Shown here: one piece after another, positions 1 through 7,914 of the stretch | Position numbering within the stretch: position 1 is the stretch's first letter | Layout of the letters: each line of letters starts with the position of its first letter | Assembly: GCA_036268355.1 (NCBI GenBank) | Contig: DATAUG010000043.1 | Location: 1 to 25,156 of the forward strand | Direction: 5' to 3' | Length of the DNA stretch: 25,156 bases | Source: DASQPJ01 sp036268355 | GTDB lineage: Bacteria; Actinomycetota; Actinomycetes; Sporichthyales; Sporichthyaceae | Position numbers and translations under genes: made by a program | Notes under the pieces: model-generated | The model's database searches: none | Told to the model about the DNA's origin: nothing | Seen by the model: only the letters and a program-made list of their open reading frames with translations

Positions 1-112
1 CCACCTGAAGAACTGGAAGATGCTCGCCAAAGGTTATCGAGGGCTTCTGACCGAACTCCCGTCTGTCATAACAACGATCACAAACCTAGAATTCTACAGA
101 TTGGGATGGTGA
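1..112 (+). CDS. IS5-like transposase, C-terminal fragment (5' end outside window)
   Basis: Reading from base 2, an open frame of 36 residues runs to a TGA at 110-112. Its content (HLKNWKML, then GYRG, ending LEFYRLGW) resembles the extreme C-terminus of actinobacterial IS5-superfamily DDE transposases, where a basic LKNWR-like stretch follows the last catalytic Glu. The catalytic residues lie off the left edge, so I cannot tell whether the element is intact. The bases after the stop are unusually AT-rich for this window (about 113-145), as expected for an IS end, but I could not define a terminal inverted repeat because the other end is absent. Identification rests on a short stretch and is tentative. 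Confidence 0.55.
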   Translation, partial: HLKNWKMLAKGYRGLLTELPSVITTITNLEFYRLGW

Positions 113-253
113 CATTACAGCGAGTTATGAATTAACCTATATGCACCACGGCCGATTCCGTTCAGGCCCCAGCTTCGAAATGGCTCTGGTCCGTTGACAC
201 GGGGGGAGTCCCCATCGGCGGCGGGGCGATCGCGTGAGGCCTGCCGATCCAGA

Positions 254-664
254 TCAGAGCGAGCCGCGCGGGGCGATCCAGGCGACGTCCTGGCCGGTGA
301 CCACTGCAATTCGTTCGTAGTCCTCGTCGTAGTGCCATACGACGGCGCCGGACAGTTCGGCCACCGCGGCGATGATCAGATCCGGGATCTTCACCCTGCG
401 GTGGTGCAGGGCGTGTTGACGCGCGAGTTGGCCTTGCACCTCCGATGCGCGTGCCCACGCCGCCTCGCCGCACGGCAGTTGGTGCAACGCGTCCAGTTGC
501 TCGGAGAGTCGGGCACAGTCGTCCGCACTGCGGGCGCTGAACAGGATCTCCAGGCGCGCCGGCGACGTGGTGGCGATCTCGTCGCGTTCGAGGCTTCGGG
601 TCCAGTCGCCCAGCACCTGGGGATGGACGCTGCGGTGCCAGGCACTGGTGTCGGCGAGCAGCAC
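254..664 (-). CDS. vapC: VapC-family PIN-domain toxin (ribonuclease)
   Basis: 136 aa, starting at a GTG five bases after the antitoxin stop. PIN-domain toxins are Mg2+-dependent endoribonucleases that cut tRNA or rRNA and are neutralised by a cognate VapB. The fold's acidic quartet is visible: Asp5 in the opening LLADTSAW, Glu39 in PARLEILFSA, Asp95 in KIPDLIIAA, and Asp113/Asp115 in WHYDEDYERIA. Length is normal for VapC. The gene is the second of a two-gene operon with the VapB-like gene, the usual antitoxin-toxin order, so expression is probably autorepressed by the VapBC complex. The RNA target cannot be predicted. Antisense frames over this region are GC-driven shadows. Confidence 0.88.
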   Translation of the reverse strand: MLLADTSAWHRSVHPQVLGDWTRSLERDEIATTSPARLEILFSARSADDCARLSEQLDALHQLPCGEAAWARASEVQGQLARQHALHHRRVKIPDLIIAAVAELSGAVVWHYDEDYERIAVVTGQDVAWIAPRGSL

Positions 665-669
665 CGGGT

Positions 670-888
670 TCAGTCCGTTCGCCAGGCGCGGGCGGCCGCG
701 AGGACCTCCGGGCTTCGGTCGATTCCCTCCCCGCTGCGCAGTCGCTGTGCCAATCGTTTGCGGCGCTCGGCTCGGACCACGGTGTCCAGCGCTCGGTGGA
801 CCGTCTCACGCAGGCCCACGGTCCCCAGTGCTTCTGCCGCGGCAGCCAGCAGCACATCATCTGTCTCGATAGTCGTACGTCGACTCAC
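670..888 (-). CDS. vapB: VapB-family antitoxin
   Basis: About 72 aa from a GTG at 888 (begins SRRTTIE). An upstream in-frame ATG at 924 would add 12 residues that do not fit the family, so the GTG is preferred. The RRTTIE strand followed by a helix with GLRETVHRALDTVV matches the short N-terminal DNA-binding segment of type VapB antitoxins (MazE/VapB2-like ribbon-helix-helix). The basic, charged tail with RSGEGID would wrap the PIN toxin. It stops five bases before vapC. There is no strong Shine-Dalgarno ahead of the GTG, and an AT-rich stretch (TATACCAAT) lies just upstream, so a leaderless or near-leaderless transcript is possible; that part is inference. Confidence 0.8.
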   Translation of the reverse strand: MSRRTTIETDDVLLAAAAEALGTVGLRETVHRALDTVVRAERRKRLAQRLRSGEGIDRSPEVLAAARAWRTD

Positions 889-928
889 GCCATTGGTATA
901 GCTCAACCATCGCAGCGGATACACATTT

Positions 929-2221
929 CTAAGCGTTCAGTGGGAACGCGGTCATGACCCGATTTGACACCAACTGGGCCGTCTCCGCGCACGCCGTCGT
1001 CCCGCCGTTCGCGTATTCCTTGACCCCGTCGCCGACGTTCCACAGATTTGCCAGGGGCGTCTCGGGGGCAAGGTCGAAGCCGGCGACCGCCCGTTGCGGC
1101 GGCCAGTCGTCGCGGGTCACCACCACCGACAGCACGCGGGCCCGGGTCGCGAAATCCGGGATGACCTCGTTGATGTCGGCGAACAGCAGCTCGGTCTCGG
1201 TGGCCTCGTCGAAATCGCCCACAGAGGGTTGCGGCACCGACGTCGCGACGAACAGATTCCATCCCGGCGGCGCCATCTCCGGGCAGACCTCGGTGAAGTG
1301 GGCCATGTAGGCCATGCGCCGGGTCTTCGCGAACCCGAGCATGCCGGGGACATCGATCAACCGTTCGCGCGAGGCGAAGTTGACGGTGATCATCGCGGCG
1401 GGCCGGTCGGCGCGTTTGACGGCGGCCAGGTAGTCCTCACCGAGGACGTTCTCGCCGAGCAGGCGGGCGGTCGCGGCCGGCCCGATGTCGCTCACCACCA
1501 CCCGGGCCCGGACGACCTCGCTGCCGGCCAGGACCGCCTCGGTAACCGTCCCGTCGCTAACGCGTAAGGACTCGACCTCGGTCGACAGGCGGACCTCGCC
1601 GCCGGCGCCGGTGATCGCCGCGGCCAACGCGTGCCACAGCCCGATCGTGCCCTGGGGGTGATAACCGAATCGTTTGAAAGCGCTCTTGCGGGTGAAGTAG
1701 GTGAGGAACACTCGGGCGGGCAGTTCCTCGGTCGAAACCGCGAAGACCGATCCGCACATGTTGCGGAACATGCCGTGGACGGTCTCGTTCTTCGTGTACC
1801 CGCGCAACCACTCCGCGGTCGACAGGCAGTGTTCCGGGAGGCCCTCGTCGTGGCGGGCGGCGCCGATCCCGGCGAGGATCTTCGCCCCTTGCCGGGTCAT
1901 CGCAGAGAGCATCAGACCCCAGCCGCCACCGGTGATGTCGAGGTTCTTCTTCCCGACCCGGTAGAGGATCGGCGGTGTCGGCTCCCGGATGTCGAACGCG
2001 GCGCCGACCTCCCGGCAGGTCGCTTCGGTGATCCCGCCCACCTCGATGACGATGGCCCCGGTGTTCACCTTGAAGCCGTCGATGTCGTCGGTGGACGCGC
2101 GGCCGCCGACCTTCTCGAGCCGCTCGACCACCAGGGTTCGGTAACCCTGGTGAGCCAGGCGCGCGGCCGTGAAAAGCCCACCGGCGCCGGCGCCGATCAC
2201 CAGTACATCGACCTCGGTCAC
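929..2221 (-). CDS. FAD-dependent oxidoreductase (amine oxidase / phytoene-desaturase-like)
   Basis: About 430 aa. The chosen start is the GTG at 2221 (TEVDVLVIG), because it puts the Rossmann beta-strand a few residues in and has a purine-rich GAGGGTGG about ten bases upstream. A TTG at 2236 would overlap the preceding stop. The N-terminus has GAGAGG at residues 10-15 and an acidic strand end (VVERLEKVGGRAS), the dinucleotide-binding and GG-doublet signature of FAD amine-oxidase/CrtI-like flavoproteins. The C-terminal NLWNVGDGVKEYANGG is the second FAD-contact motif. It lies immediately downstream of the acyl-CoA dehydrogenase, almost certainly in the same transcript. The substrate is unknown; desaturation or oxidation of a lipid or isoprenoid intermediate is plausible. 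It has no disulfide CxxxxC and is therefore not a DSOR-type CoM carboxylase. Confidence 0.8.
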   Translation of the reverse strand: MTEVDVLVIGAGAGGLFTAARLAHQGYRTLVVERLEKVGGRASTDDIDGFKVNTGAIVIEVGGITEATCREVGAAFDIREPTPPILYRVGKKNLDITGGGWGLMLSAMTRQGAKILAGIGAARHDEGLPEHCLSTAEWLRGYTKNETVHGMFRNMCGSVFAVSTEELPARVFLTYFTRKSAFKRFGYHPQGTIGLWHALAAAITGAGGEVRLSTEVESLRVSDGTVTEAVLAGSEVVRARVVVSDIGPAATARLLGENVLGEDYLAAVKRADRPAAMITVNFASRERLIDVPGMLGFAKTRRMAYMAHFTEVCPEMAPPGWNLFVATSVPQPSVGDFDEATETELLFADINEVIPDFATRARVLSVVVTRDDWPPQRAVAGFDLAPETPLANLWNVGDGVKEYANGGTTACAETAQLVSNRVMTAFPLNA

Positions 2222-2232
2222 GTTGCCCACCC

Positions 2233-3393
2233 TCAATAGGAGGCCGGCAGGCCGAGGCTGTGCTCAGCCACGAAGTTCAGCACCATCTCGCGACTGGTGG
2301 GCGCCGTGCGCAGCATCCGGGCCAGGAACCACAGTGGCGCCAGGCCGTACTCGCTTGACATGCCGTTGCCGCCGTGGACCTGGATCGCCTGGTCCAGCGT
2401 GCGGATCATCGCCTCGGCCGCGGCGAACTTGGCGATGTTCACGGCCTCCGCGGCATTGGCGCCGCAGTCGCAGAGTTCGGCGGCCCGCGCGGTCAGCAAC
2501 CTGGCTTGCGTGACCTGGATGTAGCACTCGGCCAACGGATGGGACAGGCCTTGGTGCGAACCGATCGGCGCCTTCCAGACGGTCCGCTCACGGGCGTACC
2601 TGGTGGCCTTCTCCAAGGCGTAGCGGGAGATTCCGTTGCTCATGGCGGCGGCCGTGACCCGCTCGGGGTTCAGGCCGGCGAATACCGCCCGGAAGCCCTG
2701 CCCGGCCGCACCGACCAGGTTCGCGGCCGGCACGCGCACGTCGTCGAGGAAGACCGTGAACTGCTTCTCCGGCGCGACCAGTTCGGCCTCGATCGGGGTC
2801 ATCGACAGGCCGGGCGATCCCGCGGGTACGACGAACATCGACATCGGCGTGTGTTTGCCGGCGGCGGCGTCCGCATCGCGGCAGACCACGAGGATCGCGT
2901 CGGCTTGATCGGCGCCGGAGGTCCAGTACTTCGTGCCGTTGATGAGGTAGTCGCCACCGTCGCGGCGGGCGGTCACTGCCAGCGCGTGGGTGTTCGAGCC
3001 GGCGTCCGGTTCGGTGATCGCGAAGGCCATCGTGCGGGTGCCGTCGGCAAGGCCGGGCAGCCACTCCTGCTTGAGCTCCGGCGAGCCGTGGGCCGCGATG
3101 ATCGACCCGCAGATCGCCGGCGCGATCACGATCATCAGCAGCGGGCAGCCGCCGGCCGCGATCTCCTCGAGCGCGACGCAGGTCTCGGTCAGCCCGGCGC
3201 CGCCGCCCCCGTACTCCTCCGGCAGGTGCATGCCGAGGAACCCGGCGGCGCCGAGCTCCTCGTACAACTCGGTGGGCTCCTTGTGCGCTCGGGCGCACTC
3301 CAGGAAATAGCTGAACCCGTAACCGTCGACGATCTGCCGGACCGCGGCTCGCAACGCGGTCAGTTCCGGCGTGGTCGGCAGGATCTCCACCAT
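2233..3393 (-). CDS. Acyl-CoA dehydrogenase
   Basis: 386 aa, the normal family length, starting at the ATG at 3393 (MVEILPTTPEL), one base after the stop of the upstream fusion gene. A longer open frame upstream is out-of-frame coding sequence of that gene. FAD-linked alpha,beta-dehydrogenation of an acyl-CoA is indicated by the N-terminal helical domain, FAITEPDAGSN (FAD/substrate contact), the beta domain with YLINGTKYWTSGA, and the C-terminal QVHGGNGMSSEYG and TSREMVLNFVAEHSLG. The usual C-terminal catalytic Glu of MCAD-type enzymes is not obvious. A Glu in LNPERVTAA sits where isovaleryl-CoA/long-chain types carry theirs, which is an inference by motif alignment. It is in an operon with the NTF2-crotonase fusion and the FAD oxidoreductase, suggesting beta-oxidation of a specialised acyl chain. 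Confidence 0.92.
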   Translation of the reverse strand: MVEILPTTPELTALRAAVRQIVDGYGFSYFLECARAHKEPTELYEELGAAGFLGMHLPEEYGGGGAGLTETCVALEEIAAGGCPLLMIVIAPAICGSIIAAHGSPELKQEWLPGLADGTRTMAFAITEPDAGSNTHALAVTARRDGGDYLINGTKYWTSGADQADAILVVCRDADAAAGKHTPMSMFVVPAGSPGLSMTPIEAELVAPEKQFTVFLDDVRVPAANLVGAAGQGFRAVFAGLNPERVTAAAMSNGISRYALEKATRYARERTVWKAPIGSHQGLSHPLAECYIQVTQARLLTARAAELCDCGANAAEAVNIAKFAAAEAMIRTLDQAIQVHGGNGMSSEYGLAPLWFLARMLRTAPTSREMVLNFVAEHSLGLPASY

Positions 3394-3394
3394 C

Positions 3395-4654
3395 TCAGTC
3401 CCCTCTCGGTGACGCTGCGTCAGTTCCCGCACGAACCAGGAATGCCCGCATCCGTTCGACGACCGCGGGGGAGCGGGCAAGCTCGACCATGCCCTGCCGC
3501 TCGGCGTCCAGCGCTTCGGACAATCCACCGGCCGGGCGAAGCAACTCGCGCAGCTTCGCATTTGACTCCCGCGGCCCGGCCGCGATCCGTGCTGCGATCG
3601 CCGCGGCCCGTTCGGCGACCTCGGCGCCGGGTACCACCTCGCTGACCAGCCCACACGCCAGGGCCTCGGCTGCGGTCAGGACCCGGTTGGAGTAGCACAT
3701 CTGCGCGGCCGTCCGTCGGCCCACGAGGCGCGGCAGGAACCATGAGTTTCCGCCGTCCGCGCCCAGACCGAGAGCGCCGGAGCCGACGGCGAACTTGGCG
3801 TCCGATCCGGCGATCACGATGTCGGCGACGTGCAGCAGGCCCAACCCGCCGCCGCCCGCGGAGCCGTGGACCGCGGCGACTACGGGTGCGTCGAGGGCCA
3901 GGAACAGCCGCAACGCCAGGTGATACTCCGTCAGCATCCGGTCCAGCAGGGCAGGGAGCTCGGCCTGCGGGGTGGTCGACAGGGCCGCCAGGTCGCCGCC
4001 CGGGCAGAACGCCGGGCCGTCCGCGCTGAGCACCAGCACGCGCATCGCCGGGTCGGTGGTGCATGCTTGGGCGGCCGTGAGCAGATCCTGGGCCAGCGCC
4101 GCGTCGATCGAGTTCGCGGCATCCGGTCGGGACAACCGCAATCGGCCGATCGGTGCGCCGAGTTCGAGCACCAAGGCGGACAGTGGCGGACGCTCGACCG
4201 CCTGCTCGACGGGATCGGTCACCGGCGCCAGTGCCTCGACCCACCGGGCGGTGTCGGTGAGTTGCCGCAGGCCGGTGATCCGACCGTCGGCAACGGTGAC
4301 GGTGTGGCTGAAGGCTGCTTCCAGCTTCCGACCGGTAGCCCGCGCGGTGCCGAGGTACCAGCCGGTCGCCAACACCCGACCGTCCGGCAGTTGCACGATC
4401 TCCTCCGGTTGCGCGGCCACGTCGAACTCCCGGGCGATGGGGCCCCAGAAACCCCGACGCATCGCCTGCGCGCCTTCGAAGCGCCCGCCCAGGCCCAGCG
4501 GCATTCCAGGAGCGGTCTCGCCCACGAAATCCGGATCGAGGAGGGCGTCCAGGCTCGCTCGGTCGCCGGCGGCCAGGGCTGCGTACAACGAGCGGACGAG
4601 CTCGACCCAGTCCCCACTGCCCTGCACATCGGCGAGTCTGGCCCATGTTCTCAT
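3395..4654 (-). CDS. Fusion protein: N-terminal NTF2/SnoaL-like domain + C-terminal enoyl-CoA hydratase/isomerase
   Basis: 419 aa from the ATG at 4654 (MRTWARLADV); a TTG at 4666 and a GTG at 4627 are alternatives, and no start has a clear Shine-Dalgarno. Residues about 10-130 form a SnoaL/NTF2-like cone (VRSLYAALAAGDRASLDALL, then GRVLATGWYLGTARATG and VADGRITGLRQL). After a linker, residues about 155-410 are a complete crotonase domain with the oxyanion-hole segments FCPGGDLAAL and HGSAGGGGLGLLHVAD, and LGLGADGGNSWFLPRLVG. An Asp rather than Glu at the GADGG position is more like enoyl-CoA isomerases/PaaG-type enzymes than classical hydratases. Crotonases are normally about 260 aa, so the N-terminal NTF2 module is an unusual addition. 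It heads the acyl-CoA dehydrogenase operon, and a 17-bp palindrome lies just upstream. Confidence 0.85.
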   Translation of the reverse strand: MRTWARLADVQGSGDWVELVRSLYAALAAGDRASLDALLDPDFVGETAPGMPLGLGGRFEGAQAMRRGFWGPIAREFDVAAQPEEIVQLPDGRVLATGWYLGTARATGRKLEAAFSHTVTVADGRITGLRQLTDTARWVEALAPVTDPVEQAVERPPLSALVLELGAPIGRLRLSRPDAANSIDAALAQDLLTAAQACTTDPAMRVLVLSADGPAFCPGGDLAALSTTPQAELPALLDRMLTEYHLALRLFLALDAPVVAAVHGSAGGGGLGLLHVADIVIAGSDAKFAVGSGALGLGADGGNSWFLPRLVGRRTAAQMCYSNRVLTAAEALACGLVSEVVPGAEVAERAAAIAARIAAGPRESNAKLRELLRPAGGLSEALDAERQGMVELARSPAVVERMRAFLVRAGTDAASPRGD

Positions 4655-4671
4655 CGAGTGCAACAATCCGT

Positions 4672-4688
4672 TCGGACACGGTGTCCGA
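4672..4688. promoter_or_regulatory. 17-bp palindrome, candidate TetR-family operator
   Basis: TCGGACAC, one G, then GTGTCCGA: eight-base arms that are perfect reverse complements. It lies 18-34 bases upstream of the ATG of the NTF2-crotonase fusion gene and downstream of the TetR gene. Size and symmetry fit a TetR-family site. The half-site TGTCCGACG occurs once more at 5490-5498, between the divergent TetR and enoyl-CoA hydratase genes. That the local TetR binds here is inference. Confidence 0.5.
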
Positions 4689-4814
4689 CGGTGTTCGGGT
4701 GCAGGTTAACCGAGGGCGCCGCTACGGCAGGACGCGGTAGCGTACTGTGCCGTTCGTTACCAAGTGCACCCGGCAGTAGGCGAATTCGCAGGTCTAAAGG
4801 CTCTGCCTGTCGGC

Positions 4815-5447
4815 CTACTTCCGGTCGCATTGGTAAAGTGTGTTCCAGACGATCGCGGTGTAGCCGTCGAGCAGCTTCGAGAACGTCGCGTCGTCGGCGC
4901 CGCGGACGAGTTGGTGGAGTCCCCGCTCGGCCATCCAGGTCAACCAGAGCGCGACCTCGTTGGCGGGCAGGCTCGGGTCGATGAATCCGTCGCGCTGTCC
5001 GGTCCGGATGTGCTTGCGCAGGCCGGCACTGTTGTGGCCGATCAGCGCCATGACCGAGTCGCGCACGGCCGGGTCGTAGGCTGCGGCGTCGAACGCCGCC
5101 GCCATCAGCGAGGTGTGCGGGCGGTAGGTCGCGACGATCGCGTCGAGGGCGTCGCGCAGGTCGACCCGCTGCGCGTTGGCGTCCAGGCTCCACCAGCGTT
5201 TGGCGATCGCGTCCAGTTCCCCGGTGATGTCGTCCAGCCAGGCGCGCAACAGCTCGCCCTTGTCCTCGAAGTACACGTAGAAGGTCGACCGGGCGACACC
5301 GGCGCGGACCACCAGCCGCTCGACGGACAGCTCGGTGAACGTCTCGCCCTCGGCCAGCATCTCCTCGACGGCGGTCAGCATCTTCAGGCGGATCTCGTCG
5401 CGCCGTTGCGCCCGACTGCCGGCCGACTTGCGGGTTATCGAGGGCAT
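4815..5447 (-). CDS. TetR-family transcriptional regulator
   Basis: 210 aa from the ATG at 5447 (MPSITRKSAG); further upstream open frame is antisense to the neighbouring gene. The N-terminal helix-turn-helix spans about residues 38-60, with FTELSVERLVVRAGVARSTFYVYFEDKGELL, the canonical TetR recognition-helix and F-x-K-x-E/L signature. The remaining roughly 150 residues are an all-helical ligand-binding domain with no obvious subfamily marker. It is divergent from the enoyl-CoA hydratase gene at 5529 and upstream of the NTF2-crotonase/acyl-CoA dehydrogenase genes, and a shared half-site is found near both flanks. It most likely represses both acyl-CoA gene sets and is released by an acyl-CoA or related pathway intermediate. 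Confidence 0.9.
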   Translation of the reverse strand: MPSITRKSAGSRAQRRDEIRLKMLTAVEEMLAEGETFTELSVERLVVRAGVARSTFYVYFEDKGELLRAWLDDITGELDAIAKRWWSLDANAQRVDLRDALDAIVATYRPHTSLMAAAFDAAAYDPAVRDSVMALIGHNSAGLRKHIRTGQRDGFIDPSLPANEVALWLTWMAERGLHQLVRGADDATFSKLLDGYTAIVWNTLYQCDRK

Positions 5448-5489
5448 GACACCATTGTGGCATCCGTGGCAGCCTCTGTCTGGACGACC

Positions 5490-5498
5490 TGTCCGACG
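5490..5498 (+). promoter_or_regulatory. Candidate TetR half-site in the divergent promoter region
   Basis: TGTCCGACG matches the right arm, plus two bases, of the palindrome at 4672-4688. The sequence before it (TGGACGACC) gives only a degenerate second arm. It lies within the 81-base gap between the TetR start (5447) and the hydratase start (5529), where an autoregulatory operator is expected. Chance occurrence of a nine-mer in GC-rich DNA is possible. Confidence 0.3.
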
Positions 5499-5528
5499 TA
5501 ACGACCAGTGCCTGGGAGTGCCGACCGT

Positions 5529-6323
5529 ATGACGGATTACCAGTGTCTCCGAGTCAGCCGTGATGACGCCGTCGAGCACATCGAGCTGAACCGCCCCGAG
5601 GCGTTGAACGCCTGGAACGCCGAGTTCGGCGCCGAACTCCTCGAGGCGATGCGGTCGGCCGGCGGCGACCCTACGGTCCGCGCGATCCTGATCAGCGGCG
5701 CGGGCCGCGGCTTCTCCAGCGGCGCCGACCTCAAGGCGGTACGGGCCAGCCGGCCGGACGGCACGCCCGACCTGTCCAGCCGACTGCGCGACGTGTTCAA
5801 CCCGGTCATCATCGCGATCCGCGACGCCCCGAAGCCGGTTGTCGCCGCCGTGCATGGGGCGGCCGCCGGGTTGGGCTGCTCGCTGGCGTTGGCCTGCGAT
5901 CTGGTCGTCGCAGCCGAGTCTGCGTACTTCCTGCTGGCGTTCGTCAACATCGGGCTGATCCCGGACGGCGGCGCGCTGCGCTTCCTCGCCGAACGCGTCG
6001 GGCTGGTGCGGGCCGCCGAACTGGCCATGCTCGGCGACCGGTTGCCCGCGGCGAAGGCGCTGGAGTGGGGCCTGGTCAATTCGGTGTACCCCGACGAGGA
6101 ACTGCCCAAGGCCGCCGCCGAGCTGTGCCGTCGGCTCGCGGCCGGGCCCACTGCGGCGATCGCGAACATCAAGCGGACGTTGCGCGAGACCACCCAGTCG
6201 AACCTCGTCGATCAGGTCTGGATCGAAGCCGGACGCCAGCAGGAGCAGGCAAGCACGCACGACTTCACCGAGGGCGTCATGGCGTTCCTGGCGAAGCGGC
6301 CGCCTCAGTTCCGCGGCAACTGA
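5529..6323 (+). CDS. Enoyl-CoA hydratase/isomerase (crotonase family)
   Basis: 264 aa, normal crotonase length. The ATG at 5529 (MTDYQCLRV) is chosen over the GTG at 5508 because GGGAG lies about ten bases upstream of it. Crotonase oxyanion-hole elements are present: GRGFSSGADLKAV and HGAAAGLGCSLALACDL. The active-site loop reads VNIGLIPDGGALRFL. The Asp in IPDGG and lack of the paired Glu residues of a classical hydratase resemble PaaG-type or delta3,delta2-enoyl-CoA isomerases, so isomerase activity is at least as likely as hydration. It is the first gene of a rightward pair with the acyl-CoA ligase (15 bases apart) and divergent from TetR. The physiological substrate is unknown. Confidence 0.9.
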   Translation: MTDYQCLRVSRDDAVEHIELNRPEALNAWNAEFGAELLEAMRSAGGDPTVRAILISGAGRGFSSGADLKAVRASRPDGTPDLSSRLRDVFNPVIIAIRDAPKPVVAAVHGAAAGLGCSLALACDLVVAAESAYFLLAFVNIGLIPDGGALRFLAERVGLVRAAELAMLGDRLPAAKALEWGLVNSVYPDEELPKAAAELCRRLAAGPTAAIANIKRTLRETTQSNLVDQVWIEAGRQQEQASTHDFTEGVMAFLAKRPPQFRGN

Positions 6324-6338
6324 GGACGGTAGGGGTCG

Positions 6339-7874
6339 ATGTTCCCGGGCACGCACGCCGCACTGACTCCGGACAAGCCCGCCGTGATCATGGCGGAGAG
6401 CGGCGAGACGCTGACCTACGGCCAACTCGACGAACGGTCGCTGCGACTGGCCCGGGCACTCGCCGCCGCGGGCCTGCGGCGCGGCGACGTGGTGGCGATG
6501 ATCGCCGAGAACTCACCGGTCGCGTTGGAGATCTACTGGGCCGCACTGCGCTCCGGGCTCTACCTGACCGCGATCAACCATCACCTGTCCGTCGAGGAGG
6601 TGACCTATGTGGTGGCCGACTGCGGTGCGCGTGCGGTGGTCGCCTCCGCGGCCAAGGCGCAGCTCGCCGCGGTCGTCGCCGCCGAGGTGACCGGCCCGCA
6701 GCTGTGGCTGAGCTTCGGTGGCGCGGTGGCCGGCTACGACGACTACGAGCAGGCGCTGCAGTCTGCGGGGACGCAGCCGCCGGCCTCGCAGCCGCGTGGG
6801 GCGGCCATGCTCTACTCGTCCGGGACCACCGGGCACCCGAAGGGCATCAAGCCGCCGCTGCCGGACAGCGAGGTCGACGATCCCGACGACCGGTCGGCCG
6901 GCTTGCTGAGTAGCCTCTACGGATTCGGCCCGGACACCGTGTACCTGTCGCCCGCGCCGATTTACCACACCGCGCCCCTGCGGTTCTGCGGCGTCGTGAA
7001 CTCCACCGGCGGCACCGTGGTCATGATGTCGCGGTTCGACCCCGTCGGCGCCCTGGAGGCCATACAGAAGTACGAAGTGACCCACGCTCAGTTCGTGCCG
7101 ACGATGTTCGTCCGCATGCTCAAACTGCCCGCGGAGCAGCGCACCGGTTACGACCTGAGCACGCTTCGGACGGTGATCCACGCCGCGGCCCCGTGTCCGG
7201 TCGCCGTCAAGGAGGCGATGCTGGACTGGTGGGGCGACATCATCCACGAGTACTACGGCGCCACCGAGGCCAACGGGCTCACCTTCATCGACCCGGCGCA
7301 GTGGCGGGCCCATCCGGGTTCGGTCGGCCGTGCCGGGCTCGGCGTGATCCGGATCTGCGCCGACGACGGCGTTGAGCTGCCGCCGGGGGCGGACGGCACG
7401 GTCTACTTCGAACGTGACGAGGTGCCGTTCATTTACCACAACGACCCGGACTCCACTGCCGCGGCACAGCATCCCGCGCAACCCAACTGGACGACCACCG
7501 GCGACATCGGCCACGTCGACTCCGATGGCTTCCTCTATCTGACGGACCGTAAGGCTTTCATGATCATCTCCGGCGGGGTGAACATCTACCCGCAGGAGAT
7601 CGAGGACTGCCTGGCTCTGCACCCAGCGGTGCTGGACGTCGCGGTGATCGGGATTCCGGACGCGGAGATGGGCGAGTCGGTCAAGGCGGTGGTCCAGCCC
7701 GCGTCGGGCGCGACGCCGGGCCCGGACCTGGAGCGGGAGCTGATCGAGTTCGTCCGGATGCGGATCGCGCACTTCAAGGCTCCACGCAGCGTCGACTTCG
7801 ACGACGAACTGCCGCGCACCCCGGCCGGCAAACTCCTGAAGCGTTGCCTGAAGGAGCGGTACCTGACTCCGTGA
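6339..7874 (+). CDS. AMP-dependent acyl-CoA synthetase/ligase
   Basis: 511 aa; ATP-dependent activation of a carboxylic acid to its acyl-CoA through an acyl-adenylate. ANL-superfamily motifs appear in order: the phosphate loop YSSGTTGHPKG at about 159-169, YYGATEANG (A5-like), TTGDIGHVDSDGFLYLTDR (A7/A8 hinge), GGVNIYPQEIE, and PRTPAGK with the catalytic Lys498 near the C-terminus. AGGGG precedes the ATG by six bases. It follows the enoyl-CoA hydratase in the same transcript, so the two probably act on one substrate: activation, then double-bond hydration or isomerisation. It resembles fatty-acid or aryl/terpenoid acid ligases used in catabolism rather than acetyl-CoA synthetase (about 650 aa). 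The acid cannot be predicted. The hairpin after its stop probably ends transcription. Confidence 0.92.
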   Translation: MFPGTHAALTPDKPAVIMAESGETLTYGQLDERSLRLARALAAAGLRRGDVVAMIAENSPVALEIYWAALRSGLYLTAINHHLSVEEVTYVVADCGARAVVASAAKAQLAAVVAAEVTGPQLWLSFGGAVAGYDDYEQALQSAGTQPPASQPRGAAMLYSSGTTGHPKGIKPPLPDSEVDDPDDRSAGLLSSLYGFGPDTVYLSPAPIYHTAPLRFCGVVNSTGGTVVMMSRFDPVGALEAIQKYEVTHAQFVPTMFVRMLKLPAEQRTGYDLSTLRTVIHAAAPCPVAVKEAMLDWWGDIIHEYYGATEANGLTFIDPAQWRAHPGSVGRAGLGVIRICADDGVELPPGADGTVYFERDEVPFIYHNDPDSTAAAQHPAQPNWTTTGDIGHVDSDGFLYLTDRKAFMIISGGVNIYPQEIEDCLALHPAVLDVAVIGIPDAEMGESVKAVVQPASGATPGPDLERELIEFVRMRIAHFKAPRSVDFDDELPRTPAGKLLKRCLKERYLTP

Positions 7875-7914
7875 CGGGTCCCGACCGCCCCCGGGCCGCC
7901 ACGCGCTCGAAGCA

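Noticed and set aside
929..2221. FAD oxidoreductase as the missing 2-ketoalkyl-CoM carboxylase
   Set aside because: That enzyme is a disulfide oxidoreductase; here there is no CxxxxC redox pair near the FAD motif and the fold signature is amine-oxidase/desaturase-like.
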